Source of the DNA: Tangfeifania diversioriginum
GTDB taxonomy: Bacteria > Bacteroidota > Bacteroidia > Bacteroidales > Prolixibacteraceae
DNA: 64,000 nt
Direction: 5' to 3'
Assembly (NCBI RefSeq): GCF_900141875.1
Contig: NZ_FQZE01000004.1
Coordinates: 62,001-126,000 of the forward strand
The number at the start of each line of letters is the position of its first letter. Position 1 is the first letter of the stretch. The position numbers and the translations under genes were made by a program. The notes under the pieces are model-generated. The model was given only the letters and a program-made list of their open reading frames with translations. It ran no database searches and was not told where the DNA came from. This document shows, in pieces, positions 44,267 to 54,776 of the stretch.

Positions 44267-44968
44267 TTATTCCAACACCAAATTTACCGTGTGGCAGGCA
44301 ACAATTCCTGCTGTTTCTGTACGTAAACGCTCATCCCCAAGCGATATTTCGCTGAACCCATTTTCTTTGGCAGTCGCAACCTCTTCTTCACTGAAATCGC
44401 CTTCGGGGCCAATCATAATTAAAATGTCATTCTCTTTTTCCAGAAGGTTTTTTAAATGCGGTTTTTTATCCTTGTAGCAATGGGCAATAAATTTTTCATT
44501 TTCAGTACAGTTTTTAATGATTTCATTGAAAGGTACCATATCGTTTAATTTGGGCAGAAATGCTTTTTGTGACTGTTTCATGGCCGAAACCAGAATTTTT
44601 TCGAGGCGATTGAATTTTACCGCTTTTCGCTCCGAATGTGCTGACAAAAGCGGGGTGATTTCATCAATTCCAATCTCGGTGGCTTTCTCGAGGAACCACT
44701 CAAAACGGGCGATATTTTTGGTTGGGGCAATGGCAATGTGCAGCCGGTAATTTTTCCTACGGGCCAGCTTTTGGGTTTTCAAAATGGACAACACGCATTT
44801 TTTGGGATGCGGATTGCTGATTTCAGCTTCATAAAATCCACCCTTGCCGTCTATTAACTCCAAACGATCGCCTTCACGCATCCTCAAAACTTTTACTGCA
44901 TGTTTTGATTCGGTTTCGCCGAGTGTTACAGAATCGCCTGAAATATCGGAAATGTAGAACAGTTGCAT
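44267..44968 (-). CDS. rsmE: 16S rRNA (uracil-1498-N3)-methyltransferase
   Basis: 233 residues. PUA-like N-terminus (MQLFYISDISGDSVTLGETESKHAVKVLRMREGD split at that length) and a SPOUT C-terminus with the knot motifs LIMIGPEGDFSEEEV and ISLGDERLRTETAGI, diagnostic for RsmE. It methylates U1498 of 16S rRNA. A TACATTTG -7 box lies 27 bases upstream. First gene of a probable operon with DUF4159. Very high confidence. Confidence 0.97.
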   Translation of the reverse strand: MQLFYISDISGDSVTLGETESKHAVKVLRMREGDRLELIDGKGGFYEAEISNPHPKKCVLSILKTQKLARRKNYRLHIAIAPTKNIARFEWFLEKATEIGIDEITPLLSAHSERKAVKFNRLEKILVSAMKQSQKAFLPKLNDMVPFNEIIKNCTENEKFIAHCYKDKKPHLKNLLEKENDILIMIGPEGDFSEEEVATAKENGFSEISLGDERLRTETAGIVACHTVNLVLE

Positions 44969-44994
44969 AATTTTTACATTTTGTGCAATGCTTG

Positions 44995-45002
44995 CAAATG
45001 TA
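44995..45002 (-). promoter_or_regulatory. rsmE -7 promoter box
   Basis: TACATTTG on the minus strand, exact TAnnTTTG, about 27 bases upstream of the rsmE ATG. Confidence 0.55.
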
Positions 45003-45186
45003 AAAAAAAACGTGGTTCGAATTCTACGATAATTTGTACAGGTAGTCCGGTGTCCGCTGTGTTAAATAATAATAAGGGAAATAGTGGTTTTATTTTTGTC
45101 TCATAATCAAAATGTTCTGTTTGTGAAAATTAAACCTAAAATCTTTTTTTGCGTTATAATAAACATATGAACCAGAATAATTAGCG

Positions 45187-45981
45187 ATGAAAAAATTGGT
45201 TTTATTCACATTTTTACTGGCAAACATGGTTGTGTTAAATGCACAAAACCTAGCGCTTAAGCAGCTGGAAGATTCCCCACGTCATCACGAATGGATAAAA
45301 GTTAACAATGAGGATCGCGAGATAAATTGCTTTGTGGTTTACCCCGAAATTTCAGAGAAGGCCACGGTTGTTATCGTGATTCATGAAAACCGAGGTTTGA
45401 CTGACTGGGTTCGCAGTTTTTCGGATCGGCTGGCTGTCCGGGGATACATTGTGGTGGCTCCCGATTTGTTGTCGGATTTTAGTGAAAAATATGCATCAAC
45501 CTCCGATTTCCCAAATTCTGATGCCGCGCGGAATGCCATTTATAAGCTTTCGCCCGATCAGGTAAAATTCGATTTGATGGTTGTGCAGGATTTTGCTGAG
45601 CAACTACCTGCAGGTAACGGAAAAACTGTAGTTGCCGGATTTTGCTGGGGCGGCTCGCAGAGTTTTCGGATGGCCACCTACAACAGTGATATTAAAGCGG
45701 CGCTGGTTTTCTATGGCAGTGCACCTGAAAAAGATAAAATCAAAAATATTTCTGCACCGGTTTACGGATTTTATGGCGGAAACGACGAACGGATCAATTC
45801 CGGTATTCCTGAAACTGAAGAACAAATGCAGGCTGAAGGGAAAAAATATAATTACTTCATTTATCCCGGTGCCGGCCATGCATTCATGCGCAGTGGAGCC
45901 GATCCTTCTGGGGCAGCAGAAAACAAAAAAGCCCGTAAAAAATCCTGGGAAAAGATGCTTGAAATACTGGCTGAAATTTAA
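45187..45981 (+). CDS. Dienelactone hydrolase family protein, exported
   Basis: 264 residues with a signal peptide (LVLFTFLLANMVVLNAQ). Core motifs: VIVIHENRGLTDWVRSF, the nucleophile elbow GFCWGGSQSF with Cys, YGGNDERIN with Asp and PGAGHAFMR with His: the Cys-Asp-His triad of the DLH family. The exported form is common in Bacteroidota and acts on unknown small esters or lactones. A TATTTTTG at 45091-45098 is a possible promoter box, 88 bases upstream. Family confidence very high. Confidence 0.96.
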   Translation: MKKLVLFTFLLANMVVLNAQNLALKQLEDSPRHHEWIKVNNEDREINCFVVYPEISEKATVVIVIHENRGLTDWVRSFSDRLAVRGYIVVAPDLLSDFSEKYASTSDFPNSDAARNAIYKLSPDQVKFDLMVVQDFAEQLPAGNGKTVVAGFCWGGSQSFRMATYNSDIKAALVFYGSAPEKDKIKNISAPVYGFYGGNDERINSGIPETEEQMQAEGKKYNYFIYPGAGHAFMRSGADPSGAAENKKARKKSWEKMLEILAEI

Positions 45982-46076
45982 CCTGAACATTATTATCTTC
46001 AACAATTTTGAACTTGATTTCATCGGCCATTGTTAAGAAAAAATAACCGTTGTTTTGTAGGTAATTTTAAAATTTT

Positions 46077-47516
46077 ATGATAAAAACCAGAGAAGAAAAA
46101 AAATTTCGTTTGCCGACTTCGATGAGTTATTCTGATTTTGTAAGAATATTCGGAATTGGGGTTCTGCTTTTTTTTCTCTTAAACTGCTCACCCAAAACAA
46201 CATCGGTTTCGCTCCCTGTTGAAACCCCCGGCAATTTTTCTGAATCGGGCACACAAAACCAGCCCCAACACTGGTGGACTGTTTTCAACGATGATAAGCT
46301 GAACACCCTTGTTGACAGCGCACTACAATCGAATTTTTCGTTGCAAACAGCATGGCAGCGGCTGCAGGCTTCACAGGCTGTTTTAGACCGGGAGTCGGCC
46401 TCTTTATTTCCCGTTCTGGATGCATCCGGAAGTGCGGAAATTAATAACCGCCAGTCTGAATTTCAGCAAAGCCAGCGATTCCGGCTGGGGTTGTATTCAG
46501 AATATGAATTGGATTTGTGGGGGAGGATTCGTGCAAATATCGATGCGCAAAGTTTTAGGGCTGAAGCAACTTTTGCCGATTACCAGGCTGCTTCCATCTC
46601 CTTGTCTGCCGAAGTTGTCCGAACCTATTTTCAACTGGTTGAAGCTCGCAATCAATTGGAATTGGCCCGAAAGCAGGTAGAGACCAACGAAAAAGTACTC
46701 GAGCTTTTAAAGGTCAGGTTTAGCAGTGGTCAAATCCGGAGTGTGGATATTTTGCGGCAGGTGCAATTGGTGGAAGCAACCCGCGAACAGCAGATTTTTG
46801 CCGAATCGAGGTTGCAGGTGCTGGAACATTCACTGGCTGTTTTGCTGGGTAAGTCGCCTCAATCCGAATTTCAGGCTATCGAAACAAATCTGCCTGAATT
46901 GCCGCCCATCCCCGAAACCGGTGTCCCGGCTGAGCTCATTGAGCGGCGCCCCGACGTGAGGAGCTCGTTTAACCTGCTGCAAGCAGCCGATCGCGATTTA
47001 GCCGCTGCCATCAGTAACCAAAATCCACGGCTTTCAATTTCAGCTTCGGTTTCAACAGGAGCTTATGATATTCAGGATTTATTCACCGACTGGGGGCGTG
47101 GAATTGCCGCCGATTTGCTGGCACCCCTTTTTCGCGGAAATGAACTCCGCGCCGAAGCAGATCGCGCTGAGGCTATAAAAAAACAACGCCTTTATGAGTA
47201 TGGTGAAACTGTGCTCAATGCATTCAGGGAAGTGGAAAATGCGCTGATTCAGGAAAAGCAGCAGGCTAAAAGTATTGAGAGTTTGGAACGACAAGTTGAA
47301 CTGGCGGAGCAGACAAATAAACAACTGCGCGCTGAATACCTGAACGGAATGAGCAATTACCTCGATGTGCTCACTGCTCTGGACGAAGAGCAGCAATTGC
47401 GTCGTGATTTACTTCGTTCGAAACTGGCCCTGCTCGAGTACCGGATTGCACTTTACAGGGCACTTGCAGGAAGTTTTGAAACTGAGCGGGAAACAGTAGC
47501 ATTCGATAATTTGTAA
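46077..47516 (+). CDS. Outer membrane factor of RND efflux system (NodT/TolC family)
   Basis: 479 residues. A hydrophobic leader with lipobox LLFFLLNC (Cys about 37) indicates lipidation, as in NodT/OprM. HWWTVFNDDKLNTLVDSAL and two copies of the TolC-type repeat (ends VVRTYFQLVEARNQLELA and RLYEYGETVLNAFREVENAL) give the alpha-barrel; GVPAELIERRPDVR is a family hallmark. It forms the exit duct for the adaptor and pump encoded next in the same operon (15-base gap). Two possible starts (46077 and the Met at 46122). Confidence 0.95.
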   Translation: MIKTREEKKFRLPTSMSYSDFVRIFGIGVLLFFLLNCSPKTTSVSLPVETPGNFSESGTQNQPQHWWTVFNDDKLNTLVDSALQSNFSLQTAWQRLQASQAVLDRESASLFPVLDASGSAEINNRQSEFQQSQRFRLGLYSEYELDLWGRIRANIDAQSFRAEATFADYQAASISLSAEVVRTYFQLVEARNQLELARKQVETNEKVLELLKVRFSSGQIRSVDILRQVQLVEATREQQIFAESRLQVLEHSLAVLLGKSPQSEFQAIETNLPELPPIPETGVPAELIERRPDVRSSFNLLQAADRDLAAAISNQNPRLSISASVSTGAYDIQDLFTDWGRGIAADLLAPLFRGNELRAEADRAEAIKKQRLYEYGETVLNAFREVENALIQEKQQAKSIESLERQVELAEQTNKQLRAEYLNGMSNYLDVLTALDEEQQLRRDLLRSKLALLEYRIALYRALAGSFETERETVAFDNL

Positions 47517-47531
47517 ATCAGTATAATTAAA

Positions 47532-48782
47532 ATGTCAAAAAAACGACAAGCAGGAGATATAGAAAAAAGTTCGATGAACTGGAAGAAAACACTCATTATC
47601 AGCTTACTGATTCTGGTGGCTGGAGCAGTAGTGGTGTTTATTATTTTCCGCACCGAACCAAAAGCTCAGCGAGGCGGTGCCACCAAAGAAACTGCCATGT
47701 TGGTGGATGTTGTTACGGTAAACCGTGGAAATTTCAGTCCCACAATTGTAACTACCGGAACAGTTGTGCCTTCAAAGGACATACTTTTAAGTCCGAGGAT
47801 AAGTGGCGAGGTAATGGAAATTTCTTCCGGTTTTACACCGGGCGGTTACGTAAAAAAAGGGGATGTGCTTCTTCGTATCGATCCTTCCGATTATCAGAAT
47901 GCGTTGCAACTGCGCGAAAGCGAGTTGCTTCAGGCCGAAGCCGATCTGCAAATTGAAATGGGGCGTCAGAATGTAGCTCAAAAGGATTTGGAGTTACTGG
48001 AAGAAGAACTGGCAGGGCAGGATAAATCGCTGGTTTTACGCGAACCGCAGTTGAATGCTGCCAAATCGAGGGTGGAGGCTGCACAGGCAGCGGTTGATCA
48101 GGCTGAACTTGATTTGCAACGCACAACCATCCGTGCCCCGTTCGATGCACATATTTTAAGCCGGAATGTGAATGTTGGTTCGCAGGTTGCGCCCGGTCAA
48201 AATCTTGGGCGCCTTGTTGGCATGGATGTTTACTGGTTGGAGGCGACTATCCCACAGGCAAAGCTGCGTTGGCTTTCGTTTCCCGGTTCAGGGCACCAAA
48301 AAGGTTCGCCGGTAAAAATCAGAAACCGGACAGCCTGGAAAGCCGGTGAGTTCAGGGAAGGATTTCTCTATAAACTTATTGGTTCGCTCGAAGGAAATAC
48401 ACGACTTGCAAGAGTTTTGGTTGCCGTGGAAGATCCGTTGCTTCAGCAAACTGACTCTGCCAGTTTGCAACCACTGATTATCGGAGCCTTCATGGAAGCC
48501 GGAATTGAAGCCATGGAAATGGAAAATGTTTTCAGGGTGAACAGAGATCTCATCCGGAAAGATGAAACCTTGTGGGTGATGGTTGATAATAAATTGCAAA
48601 TCAGAGAGGTGGAGATTCTGTTGCAGGATTCGGAATACGCTTTCATTTCTTCGGGGTTAAACGACAATGAAAAAATTGTGGCCACCAACCTGACTACAGT
48701 AACTGACGGAGTGCCTTTGAGAGTGGAAAATTCAGACGAAGAGAGTCAGGTTCAAACACAATCATCGGGAGGGACACAGTAA
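47532..48782 (+). CDS. RND efflux periplasmic adaptor (membrane fusion protein)
   Basis: 416 residues. One N-terminal membrane anchor (TLIISLLILVAGAVVVFII), a beta-barrel/lipoyl pair (RISGEVMEISSGFTPGGYVKKGDVL and RAPFDAHILSRNVNVGSQVAPGQNLG), and between them a coiled-coil hairpin (about 110-195). It bridges the inner-membrane pump to the outer-membrane duct. Middle gene of the three-gene operon; its stop is followed directly by the pump ATG. Confidence 0.95.
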   Translation: MSKKRQAGDIEKSSMNWKKTLIISLLILVAGAVVVFIIFRTEPKAQRGGATKETAMLVDVVTVNRGNFSPTIVTTGTVVPSKDILLSPRISGEVMEISSGFTPGGYVKKGDVLLRIDPSDYQNALQLRESELLQAEADLQIEMGRQNVAQKDLELLEEELAGQDKSLVLREPQLNAAKSRVEAAQAAVDQAELDLQRTTIRAPFDAHILSRNVNVGSQVAPGQNLGRLVGMDVYWLEATIPQAKLRWLSFPGSGHQKGSPVKIRNRTAWKAGEFREGFLYKLIGSLEGNTRLARVLVAVEDPLLQQTDSASLQPLIIGAFMEAGIEAMEMENVFRVNRDLIRKDETLWVMVDNKLQIREVEILLQDSEYAFISSGLNDNEKIVATNLTTVTDGVPLRVENSDEESQVQTQSSGGTQ

Positions 48783-51700
48783 ATGGCAAAGTCAGGTTCA
48801 AAGAAAAAAGAGAAAAAGGGGAAAGGCGCAATTGCCTACATGGCGCGAAATTCCGTTGCTGCCAATTTGCTGATGCTCATTCTTATCGGCGGCGGAATCT
48901 GGACAATGTTCAACATTCAAAAAGAAGTTTTTCCGCAGTTTCAGCTCGATATTGTTGAAGTAAGCGTGGTCTATCCGGGGGCTGCTCCTACTGAGGTGGA
49001 GATGGGAATTTTAATGCCTGTGGAAGATGCCATACGGAGTGTGGAAGGCATTAAGGAAATTACCTCCACAGCGCGCGAAGGTTCCGGAACTGTTTTAATC
49101 GAACTGGTTACCGGCGTCAACCGGATGAAAGCGTTTCAGGAAATTGACCAGGCAGTGAACCGCATCCGCACTTTCCCTGACGATATCGAGGAACCCGAAG
49201 TCCAGCTTCAAACGCAGCAGCGCGATGTAATGGAAATTGTTTTGTACGGCGGTTCGGATATCTGGACATTGCGGGTGCTGGCAGAGCGATTGCGCGATGT
49301 TTTACGGAATAACGAAGGAATTACCCAGGTTGAAATCGGCAATGTGCCCGATTACGTGACCCATGTTGAAATTCCACGGCACCGGTTGCGGAAATACAAT
49401 TTAACGCTGGGCGAGGTTTCACGTATCATTGTGGAATCGAGCGAAGATATTCCGGCTGGTTCGGTGGATACCGAGTCGGGTGAAATTCTGCTGCGAATGA
49501 AAGAACGGAAACAGTGGGCCGAGGAGTTTGAGAAAATTGAGTTGATTCCTTCTGAATTGGGCGCTTCGGTTACGCTTGCTGATATTGCTGAAATTACCGA
49601 TGGCTTTGAGGAAACCGGGTTTCACGGACAGTTTAACCAGCAACTGGCCGTCAGTTTGGAGATTTTCAGGGTGGGAAAACAGTCCCCACTGGAAATTGAA
49701 ACCACAGTAAACGAAATTTTGTCGGAATTTGAAAGTTCGCTGCCTCCGGGAATCAATTACCGGATTGACAGCAATCGCGCAGAGGACTATCGCGAACGAC
49801 TGTCATTGCTTACCGAAAATGGTCTGATCGCCATAATTATTGTGCTGTTAATTCTTTCGCTTTACCTTGAGTACCGGCTGGCATTCTGGGTAATGATGGG
49901 AATGTCCATTTCGTTTATTGGCGGAATTCTTTTTCTGCCATTTCTCGGTATCAGCATCAATATGATTTCCATGTTCGGGTTTCTTGTGGTGTTGGGAATT
50001 GTGGTGGACGATGCCATTGTGGTGGGCGAAAACATTTTTGAATACCGCCAACAGGGCATGGGTGTGATGAAAGCTGCCATAAAAGGAACCAAAGACATTG
50101 CCCGCCCGGTGGTGTTTAGTATTATCACCAATATTATCGCGTTTATTCCGCTGCTTTTCATCCCCGGAACAACCGGAAAATTCTGGTGGCCATTGCCTGC
50201 CGTGGTCATTGTGGTACTGCTGGTTTCGCTTGTGGAAGCGCTTTTTATTCTTCCGGCGCATCTGGGCCACGTGTCCAAAAATCCCGTTAAAATTAAGGCT
50301 ATTCAATATTTCGAACGTTTTCAGCGTTGGTTTGCCCGCGGATTCGACCGGTTTATGGAAGGATATTATCGTCCGTTTCTTGAATTGAGCCTCCGGCACC
50401 GGTATATCACTTTAAGCATTGCTGTTTCGCTGTTTGTGATTGTGGGTGGTTATGGTTACAGCGACCACATGGGAATTATTATGATGCCTGAAGTTTCGGC
50501 CGACGAAATAGAAGCCGGGGTGACACTGCCGGTGAGTACCACCATAGATCAGGCAGCAAAAGTGGCAAACGAAATTACGCAATCGACTCAACGCATGTTC
50601 GACGAACACAATTTGTATGAAGTAGCCGAAGGTATTAAAACCAACGTACGGGGACAGAATTTTATCGATGTGGAGATTGTAATGAAACCGCCGGATCAGC
50701 GTGATATGACGGCCCAGGAAGTGATTGAACTGTGGCGCGATGAAATTGGCGATATCGAGGGAGTTGACCAGATTACATTTGAAGCGGAAAGCGGTCCCGG
50801 AGGTTTTCAGCAAGACATCAGCGTGGATATCAGCCATTCCGATATTGAAGTGCTCGAAAAAGCAAGCCAGGCATTCTTCACACAAATGGAAGAATTTGAA
50901 GCCACCCGCGATGTGAACGACAACTACAACAAAGGAAAAACACAATACGATTTCAGGTTGCTGCCCGAAGGCCGAAGCCTGGGATTAACACCCGGCGATG
51001 TGGGCCGTCAGCTGCGAAATGCATTTTACGGAGCCTTGTCGATGCGCCAGATGCGTGAAACCAACGAAATTGAAGTGCGGGTAAAACTGCCGCTGGAAGA
51101 GCGGAAAGATATTTATCATCTGGAAGATTTAACCATTCGAACACCGGATGGCACCGAAGTTCCGCTGTTAGATGTAGTCAGCCTGGAGCAAGGTGAGGCA
51201 TTTACAACTATCAACCGGCGCGACGGCCGCCGCGTGGTAACAGTTGGCATGGATGTGGAACCAGCCAATGCCGTTACCCGGGTGTTGCGATCGATTAACG
51301 AGGAAGTACTGCCCCAACTCCGGAACGATTATCCGGGTATTACCTGGACTTTCCAGGGCAGCCAGGCCGAAATGCGCGAATCGACACAAGTGCTTTGGAG
51401 CGGCTTTGCTATGGCGTTGCTGATAATTTACGCGCTGCTCGCCATTGCTTTCCGTAATTATTATCAACCGCTAATTGTAATGACATCCATTCCGTTTGGA
51501 ATTATCGGTGCGGTTATCGGGCATATTTTACTGGGGTACGATTTGTCGCTTATTAGTTTAATGGGAGTAATTGCACTTTCAGGAGTAGTGGTTAACGATT
51601 CCCTGATTATGATTGATTTTGCCAACCGTCAACGTGGTGAAATGTCGGTGTTCGATGCCATCCACGAAGCGGGACTGCGGCGTTTCCGGCCAATCATTCT

Positions 51701-51896
51701 GACTACCTTAACAACGTTTGGCGGACTGACGCCCATTATTCTGGAACGGTCGATGCAGGCACAATACCTTATTCCAATGGCCATTTCGCTGGGATTTGGA
51801 ATTGTTTTCGCCACCTCTATTATTCTTGTATTGGTACCGTCGTTGTATATGATTTTGGAAGATTTACGCCTCGCATTAAAAAGCAGAAAAAGTTAA
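48783..51896 (+). CDS. RND efflux pump, inner-membrane transporter
   Basis: 1037 residues, usual for AcrB-type HAE1 pumps. Twelve membrane segments in the normal two-block pattern; [16 protein letters not shown] at the start, [20 protein letters not shown] (TM4 with two Asp of the proton relay), and a second [15 protein letters not shown] block near TM10-11. Periplasmic porter and docking domains lie between. The family exports drugs, bile salts or other lipophilic compounds with proton import; the substrate cannot be read from the sequence. Last gene of the operon, 11 bases from the converging sixA gene. Confidence 0.97.
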   Translation: MAKSGSKKKEKKGKGAIAYMARNSVAANLLMLILIGGGIWTMFNIQKEVFPQFQLDIVEVSVVYPGAAPTEVEMGILMPVEDAIRSVEGIKEITSTAREGSGTVLIELVTGVNRMKAFQEIDQAVNRIRTFPDDIEEPEVQLQTQQRDVMEIVLYGGSDIWTLRVLAERLRDVLRNNEGITQVEIGNVPDYVTHVEIPRHRLRKYNLTLGEVSRIIVESSEDIPAGSVDTESGEILLRMKERKQWAEEFEKIELIPSELGASVTLADIAEITDGFEETGFHGQFNQQLAVSLEIFRVGKQSPLEIETTVNEILSEFESSLPPGINYRIDSNRAEDYRERLSLLTENGLIAIIIVLLILSLYLEYRLAFWVMMGMSISFIGGILFLPFLGISINMISMFGFLVVLGIVVDDAIVVGENIFEYRQQGMGVMKAAIKGTKDIARPVVFSIITNIIAFIPLLFIPGTTGKFWWPLPAVVIVVLLVSLVEALFILPAHLGHVSKNPVKIKAIQYFERFQRWFARGFDRFMEGYYRPFLELSLRHRYITLSIAVSLFVIVGGYGYSDHMGIIMMPEVSADEIEAGVTLPVSTTIDQAAKVANEITQSTQRMFDEHNLYEVAEGIKTNVRGQNFIDVEIVMKPPDQRDMTAQEVIELWRDEIGDIEGVDQITFEAESGPGGFQQDISVDISHSDIEVLEKASQAFFTQMEEFEATRDVNDNYNKGKTQYDFRLLPEGRSLGLTPGDVGRQLRNAFYGALSMRQMRETNEIEVRVKLPLEERKDIYHLEDLTIRTPDGTEVPLLDVVSLEQGEAFTTINRRDGRRVVTVGMDVEPANAVTRVLRSINEEVLPQLRNDYPGITWTFQGSQAEMRESTQVLWSGFAMALLIIYALLAIAFRNYYQPLIVMTSIPFGIIGAVIGHILLGYDLSLISLMGVIALSGVVVNDSLIMIDFANRQRGEMSVFDAIHEAGLRRFRPIILTTLTTFGGLTPIILERSMQAQYLIPMAISLGFGIVFATSIILVLVPSLYMILEDLRLALKSRKS

Positions 51897-51907
51897 TTGA
51901 AAGTGGG

Positions 51908-52402
51908 TTATTTAAACATTTTAGGAGTGAGGCGAAAAGCATTTTCCCCGGTTCGGGCTTCTACCTGTTTCCAGCTTCCCACCTGAAAATCGATGCCAAC
52001 TGTGGCGCAGGTGGGCATGTCATCGTGATAGCTTTTTAGCAAGTTGCCCGTGAACATGTGGAAGTCGGGATTGTGTCCGAAAAAAAATACCGTTTGCAAA
52101 TTATCGTCTAACGACTGAATCAGTTCCACAAATTCCGATGTGGTTAATCCATCGTAAATTTCAGGAATTTCCCGGATTTTTTTTGCATCAAACTCCAAAT
52201 GTTCCGCAAAAATGCGTGCTGTTTTCAACGCGCGTTTTGCCGGGCTCGAAATCATGGCATCGGGTTTACTTTCTAAAGTATTCAGTTCCTCGCTTACCAG
52301 CTTGGCATCGTTTTTTCCACGGTCGCGCAAATCGCGGTTAAAATCGTCCTCATAACCGTAAGGAACGGCTTTGGCATGGCGCACAATTACTACTCGTTTC
52401 AT
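51908..52402 (-). CDS. sixA: SixA-like histidine phosphatase
   Basis: 164 residues from the ATG at 52402; a TTG nine bases upstream is less likely. The catalytic motif RHAKAVPYG is at the N-terminus, with SSPAKRALKTARIFAEHL and FGHNPDFHMFTGNLL as the other phosphate-pocket segments of the histidine phosphatase superfamily. SixA removes phosphate from His of phosphorelay proteins in E. coli; a similar role is possible. Follows the small monooxygenase gene by 11 bases on the same strand. Confidence 0.92.
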   Translation of the reverse strand: MKRVVIVRHAKAVPYGYEDDFNRDLRDRGKNDAKLVSEELNTLESKPDAMISSPAKRALKTARIFAEHLEFDAKKIREIPEIYDGLTTSEFVELIQSLDDNLQTVFFFGHNPDFHMFTGNLLKSYHDDMPTCATVGIDFQVGSWKQVEARTGENAFRLTPKMFK

Positions 52403-52413
52403 GATTTTCAAAT

Positions 52414-52692
52414 TTAAACCGGTTGGTAAATATCGATTTCAGCTTCCGCAATTTCAGTTAACTGTGGAACAATGTTGGTAAAATGTTTGGTATTGTTGTG
52501 CTCATCTACCGCAGCCTGGTCCTGCCATTTTTCAATGATACAATAATCCAGTGCCTTTTTTACATCTTTAAACAGCATATATTCAATGCATCCTTTTTCT
52601 TTTTGTGATGCTTCACTCAGTTCATTCACCAGCTTTAAGAATTTTTCTTCCTGTCCTTCATGCACTCTAAATTTTGCTACTATTGAAATCAT
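52414..52692 (-). CDS. Antibiotic biosynthesis monooxygenase (ABM) domain protein
   Basis: 92 residues, a single ABM/quinol monooxygenase-like domain of the dimeric alpha-beta barrel fold: ISIVAKFRVHEGQEEKFLKL, EKGCIEYMLFKDV, IIEKWQDQAAVDEHNNTKHF. YgiN-like proteins of this size act on quinols; activity here is inferred. First gene of a probable two-gene unit with sixA, with a good promoter at 52728-52760. Confidence 0.93.
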   Translation of the reverse strand: MISIVAKFRVHEGQEEKFLKLVNELSEASQKEKGCIEYMLFKDVKKALDYCIIEKWQDQAAVDEHNNTKHFTNIVPQLTEIAEAEIDIYQPV

Positions 52693-52727
52693 AATTCAGT
52701 TTTTATTTATTTTGTATTTCTATCAAA

Positions 52728-52760
52728 CAAATTTAGTTTAATTTTCGGCACAAAGTCAAG
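52728..52760 (-). promoter_or_regulatory. Promoter of the ABM-sixA unit
   Basis: On the minus strand CTTG (52760-52757), 21-base spacer, TAAATTTG (52735-52728). Exact -7 box and a three-of-four -33 element at correct spacing, 35 bases before the ATG. Confidence 0.65.
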
Positions 52761-52764
52761 TGAA

Positions 52765-53280
52765 ATGAGACGAATCGGACTTCTTTCTGATACACATGGA
52801 TTTCTACCTGAAAGATTGTTTTCTTTTTTTGAAAAGGTTGATGAAATCTGGCATGCCGGTGATTTGGGTACCATCGGACTGGCCGACCGGCTTGCAGATT
52901 TCAAACCGCTGAAAGGGGTTTACGGCAATATCGACGGGCAGGATGTTCGCACCGTTTATCCATTGCACCAGCGTTTCATGTGCGAAGATGTGGATGTGTG
53001 GATGACCCACATTGGCGGGTACCCTGGACGGTACGAATGCTACGTTAAACCTGATATTTACAGGAATCCGCCCAACCTGTTTATCAGCGGGCATTCCCAT
53101 ATTTTAAAAGTTATTTACGATAAGAAACTGAACTTTCTGCATATTAATCCTGGTGCTGCCGGCTACAAAGGGTTTCATAAAAAATGCACGGCTGTGCGGT
53201 TTGTAATCGACGGCAAAAATATAAGAGATATGGAAGTTTGGGAGATGGAGCGGAGTGCCTGTATTCCGAAACCCCAATAA
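52765..53280 (+). CDS. YfcE/MJ0936-type metallophosphoesterase
   Basis: 171 residues. Metal ligands: GLLSDTHGF (Asp, His), WHAGDLG (Asp), YGNIDG (Asn), THIGG (His) and ISGHSHI (His-x-His). This is the compact calcineurin-like fold of YfcE phosphodiesterases, about the usual length. Substrate unknown; phosphodiester or pyrophosphate bonds are typical. Divergent from the ABM gene with a 72-bp spacer. Confidence 0.95.
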   Translation: MRRIGLLSDTHGFLPERLFSFFEKVDEIWHAGDLGTIGLADRLADFKPLKGVYGNIDGQDVRTVYPLHQRFMCEDVDVWMTHIGGYPGRYECYVKPDIYRNPPNLFISGHSHILKVIYDKKLNFLHINPGAAGYKGFHKKCTAVRFVIDGKNIRDMEVWEMERSACIPKPQ

Positions 53281-53506
53281 AATTGGGCACCTGCCGGATT
53301 ATTTATATCAAAGAACAGTCAGTCAATTAAGAATTTCACAGCTTTTTATTTATTAGCCTAAAAACTTTATTTTTAATCCCTAACCTTAAAAACAATGTAT
53401 GTCACGAGGTACCTTTAACCTTATTCCCTTATTTTGTATATTTTTCCTGAAATTAAACGCAACCCATTATCTTTACAAAGTATCTTAACTGAAAATACCT
53501 TTTACT

Positions 53507-54007
53507 ATGAAAAAATCTATACCGTTTTTACTTGCTGTTTTTCTTTTCATTTTAACGGGATTCGATAATGAACAGGTTTATTACGGTCCTTATAACCCAG
53601 TGTTTATGCTGCGTTCCGAAATGGAAAAAAATGTGAAACTTGAAGGACCGAAAACGATTCTCAATCCGGGGAAAATTTATTTGAAAGACCACTTTATTTT
53701 TATTAATGAAAAGTACCGTGGTATTCATGTAATTGACAATACCAATCCGGAAGATCCCACAAATGTTGCGTTTATTAATGTGGATGGTTGTATTGATATA
53801 GCCATGAAAAACAACGTGTTGTATGCCGACAATGCAGTGGATTTAATTGCAATAAAACTGGATGAGCACATAACTGATATTGAGGTTACAAAAAGGATTA
53901 AAAACACTTTTCCCGAGCCTGTTTCACCCGAAGGGAGGGAGCTTACCTGGAAAGAACGCCAGGCTGCGCCCGAAGAAGCAATTCTTGTGCGATGGGACTT
54001 AAATTAA
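53507..54007 (+). CDS. Exported LVIVD-repeat-like protein (first of a trio)
   Basis: 166 residues with a signal peptide (FLLAVFLFILTGF). The mature protein holds at least one LVIVD-type beta-propeller repeat: DHFIFINEKYRGIHVIDNTNPEDPTNVAFINV, and half of the next. It is too short for a whole propeller. The next gene encodes the same repeat type, so the two may together form one propeller or be a split gene product. Its stop precedes the next ATG by 11 bases. Function unknown. Confidence 0.75.
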   Translation: MKKSIPFLLAVFLFILTGFDNEQVYYGPYNPVFMLRSEMEKNVKLEGPKTILNPGKIYLKDHFIFINEKYRGIHVIDNTNPEDPTNVAFINVDGCIDIAMKNNVLYADNAVDLIAIKLDEHITDIEVTKRIKNTFPEPVSPEGRELTWKERQAAPEEAILVRWDLN

Positions 54008-54018
54008 AATTTTTAGTT

Positions 54019-54765
54019 ATGAAATGCATTTATTTTATTATAACATCGGCTGCTATTTTCTTGATTTTACAATCGTGTAGTTACGGTGATTCAGCTTTCG
54101 ACGGTGTTTCAGAAAGCGGCACCGGAGGATCCATGGCGCGGTTCACTATTGTTGGTGATCACTTATTTACAGTTGACCAGCAAAACCTGAATGTTTTTGA
54201 TATCGCACTGGAAGAAAACCCGGAATTCAAACAAAAAAACACAGTTGGGTTTGGGGTGGAAACCATCTTTCCGCTGGGCGATAAACTTTTTTTGGGAACA
54301 AGTACCGGAATGTTTATTTACGATATCAGCACTGCAGGAACTCCCCGCCAGATTTCGTTTTATGAACACGTAATTGCCTGCGACCCGGTGGTTTCCGATG
54401 GCGAGTATGCTTATGTAACCCTCAATGCCAGTCGTGAGGAGTGCTGGCGTTCGGTAAACGAGCTGCAAATAATCGACCTTAAGGATATAGAACGGCCACA
54501 ACTTTTAAAGCAATACCAGATGCAAAGTCCGCGTGGACTGGCCGTTCGCAACGATACGCTTTGGGTGTGCGACAACGGACTGAAAGTTTTCGATATTTCC
54601 GATAAACTGAACATTGCGCAATTGCACCATTTTAACGATTTGGTGGCTTACGATCTCATTCTCGATAAAAACCGTGCTTTGGTAATTGGCGAAACCGGTT
54701 TTGTGCAATATAAACTGGAGAATGACACCATCATAAAACTCAGTGAAATTAATGTTGAATTCTAA
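54019..54765 (+). CDS. LVIVD-repeat lipoprotein (second of a trio)
   Basis: 248 residues from the ATG at 54019; an ATG at 53992 overlapping the previous gene gives an unlikely extra nine residues. Signal peptide TSAAIFLILQSC with lipobox Cys. Propeller-type repeats follow: GDHLFTVDQQNLNVFDIALEENP, GTSTGMFIYDISTAGTPRQI, ELQIIDLKDIERPQLL and LWVCDNGLKVFDISDKLN. LVIVD proteins are surface-associated in many Bacteroidota, with no settled role. Middle gene of the trio. Confidence 0.85.
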   Translation: MKCIYFIITSAAIFLILQSCSYGDSAFDGVSESGTGGSMARFTIVGDHLFTVDQQNLNVFDIALEENPEFKQKNTVGFGVETIFPLGDKLFLGTSTGMFIYDISTAGTPRQISFYEHVIACDPVVSDGEYAYVTLNASREECWRSVNELQIIDLKDIERPQLLKQYQMQSPRGLAVRNDTLWVCDNGLKVFDISDKLNIAQLHHFNDLVAYDLILDKNRALVIGETGFVQYKLENDTIIKLSEINVEF

Positions 54766-54776
54766 ATAATTTAAAA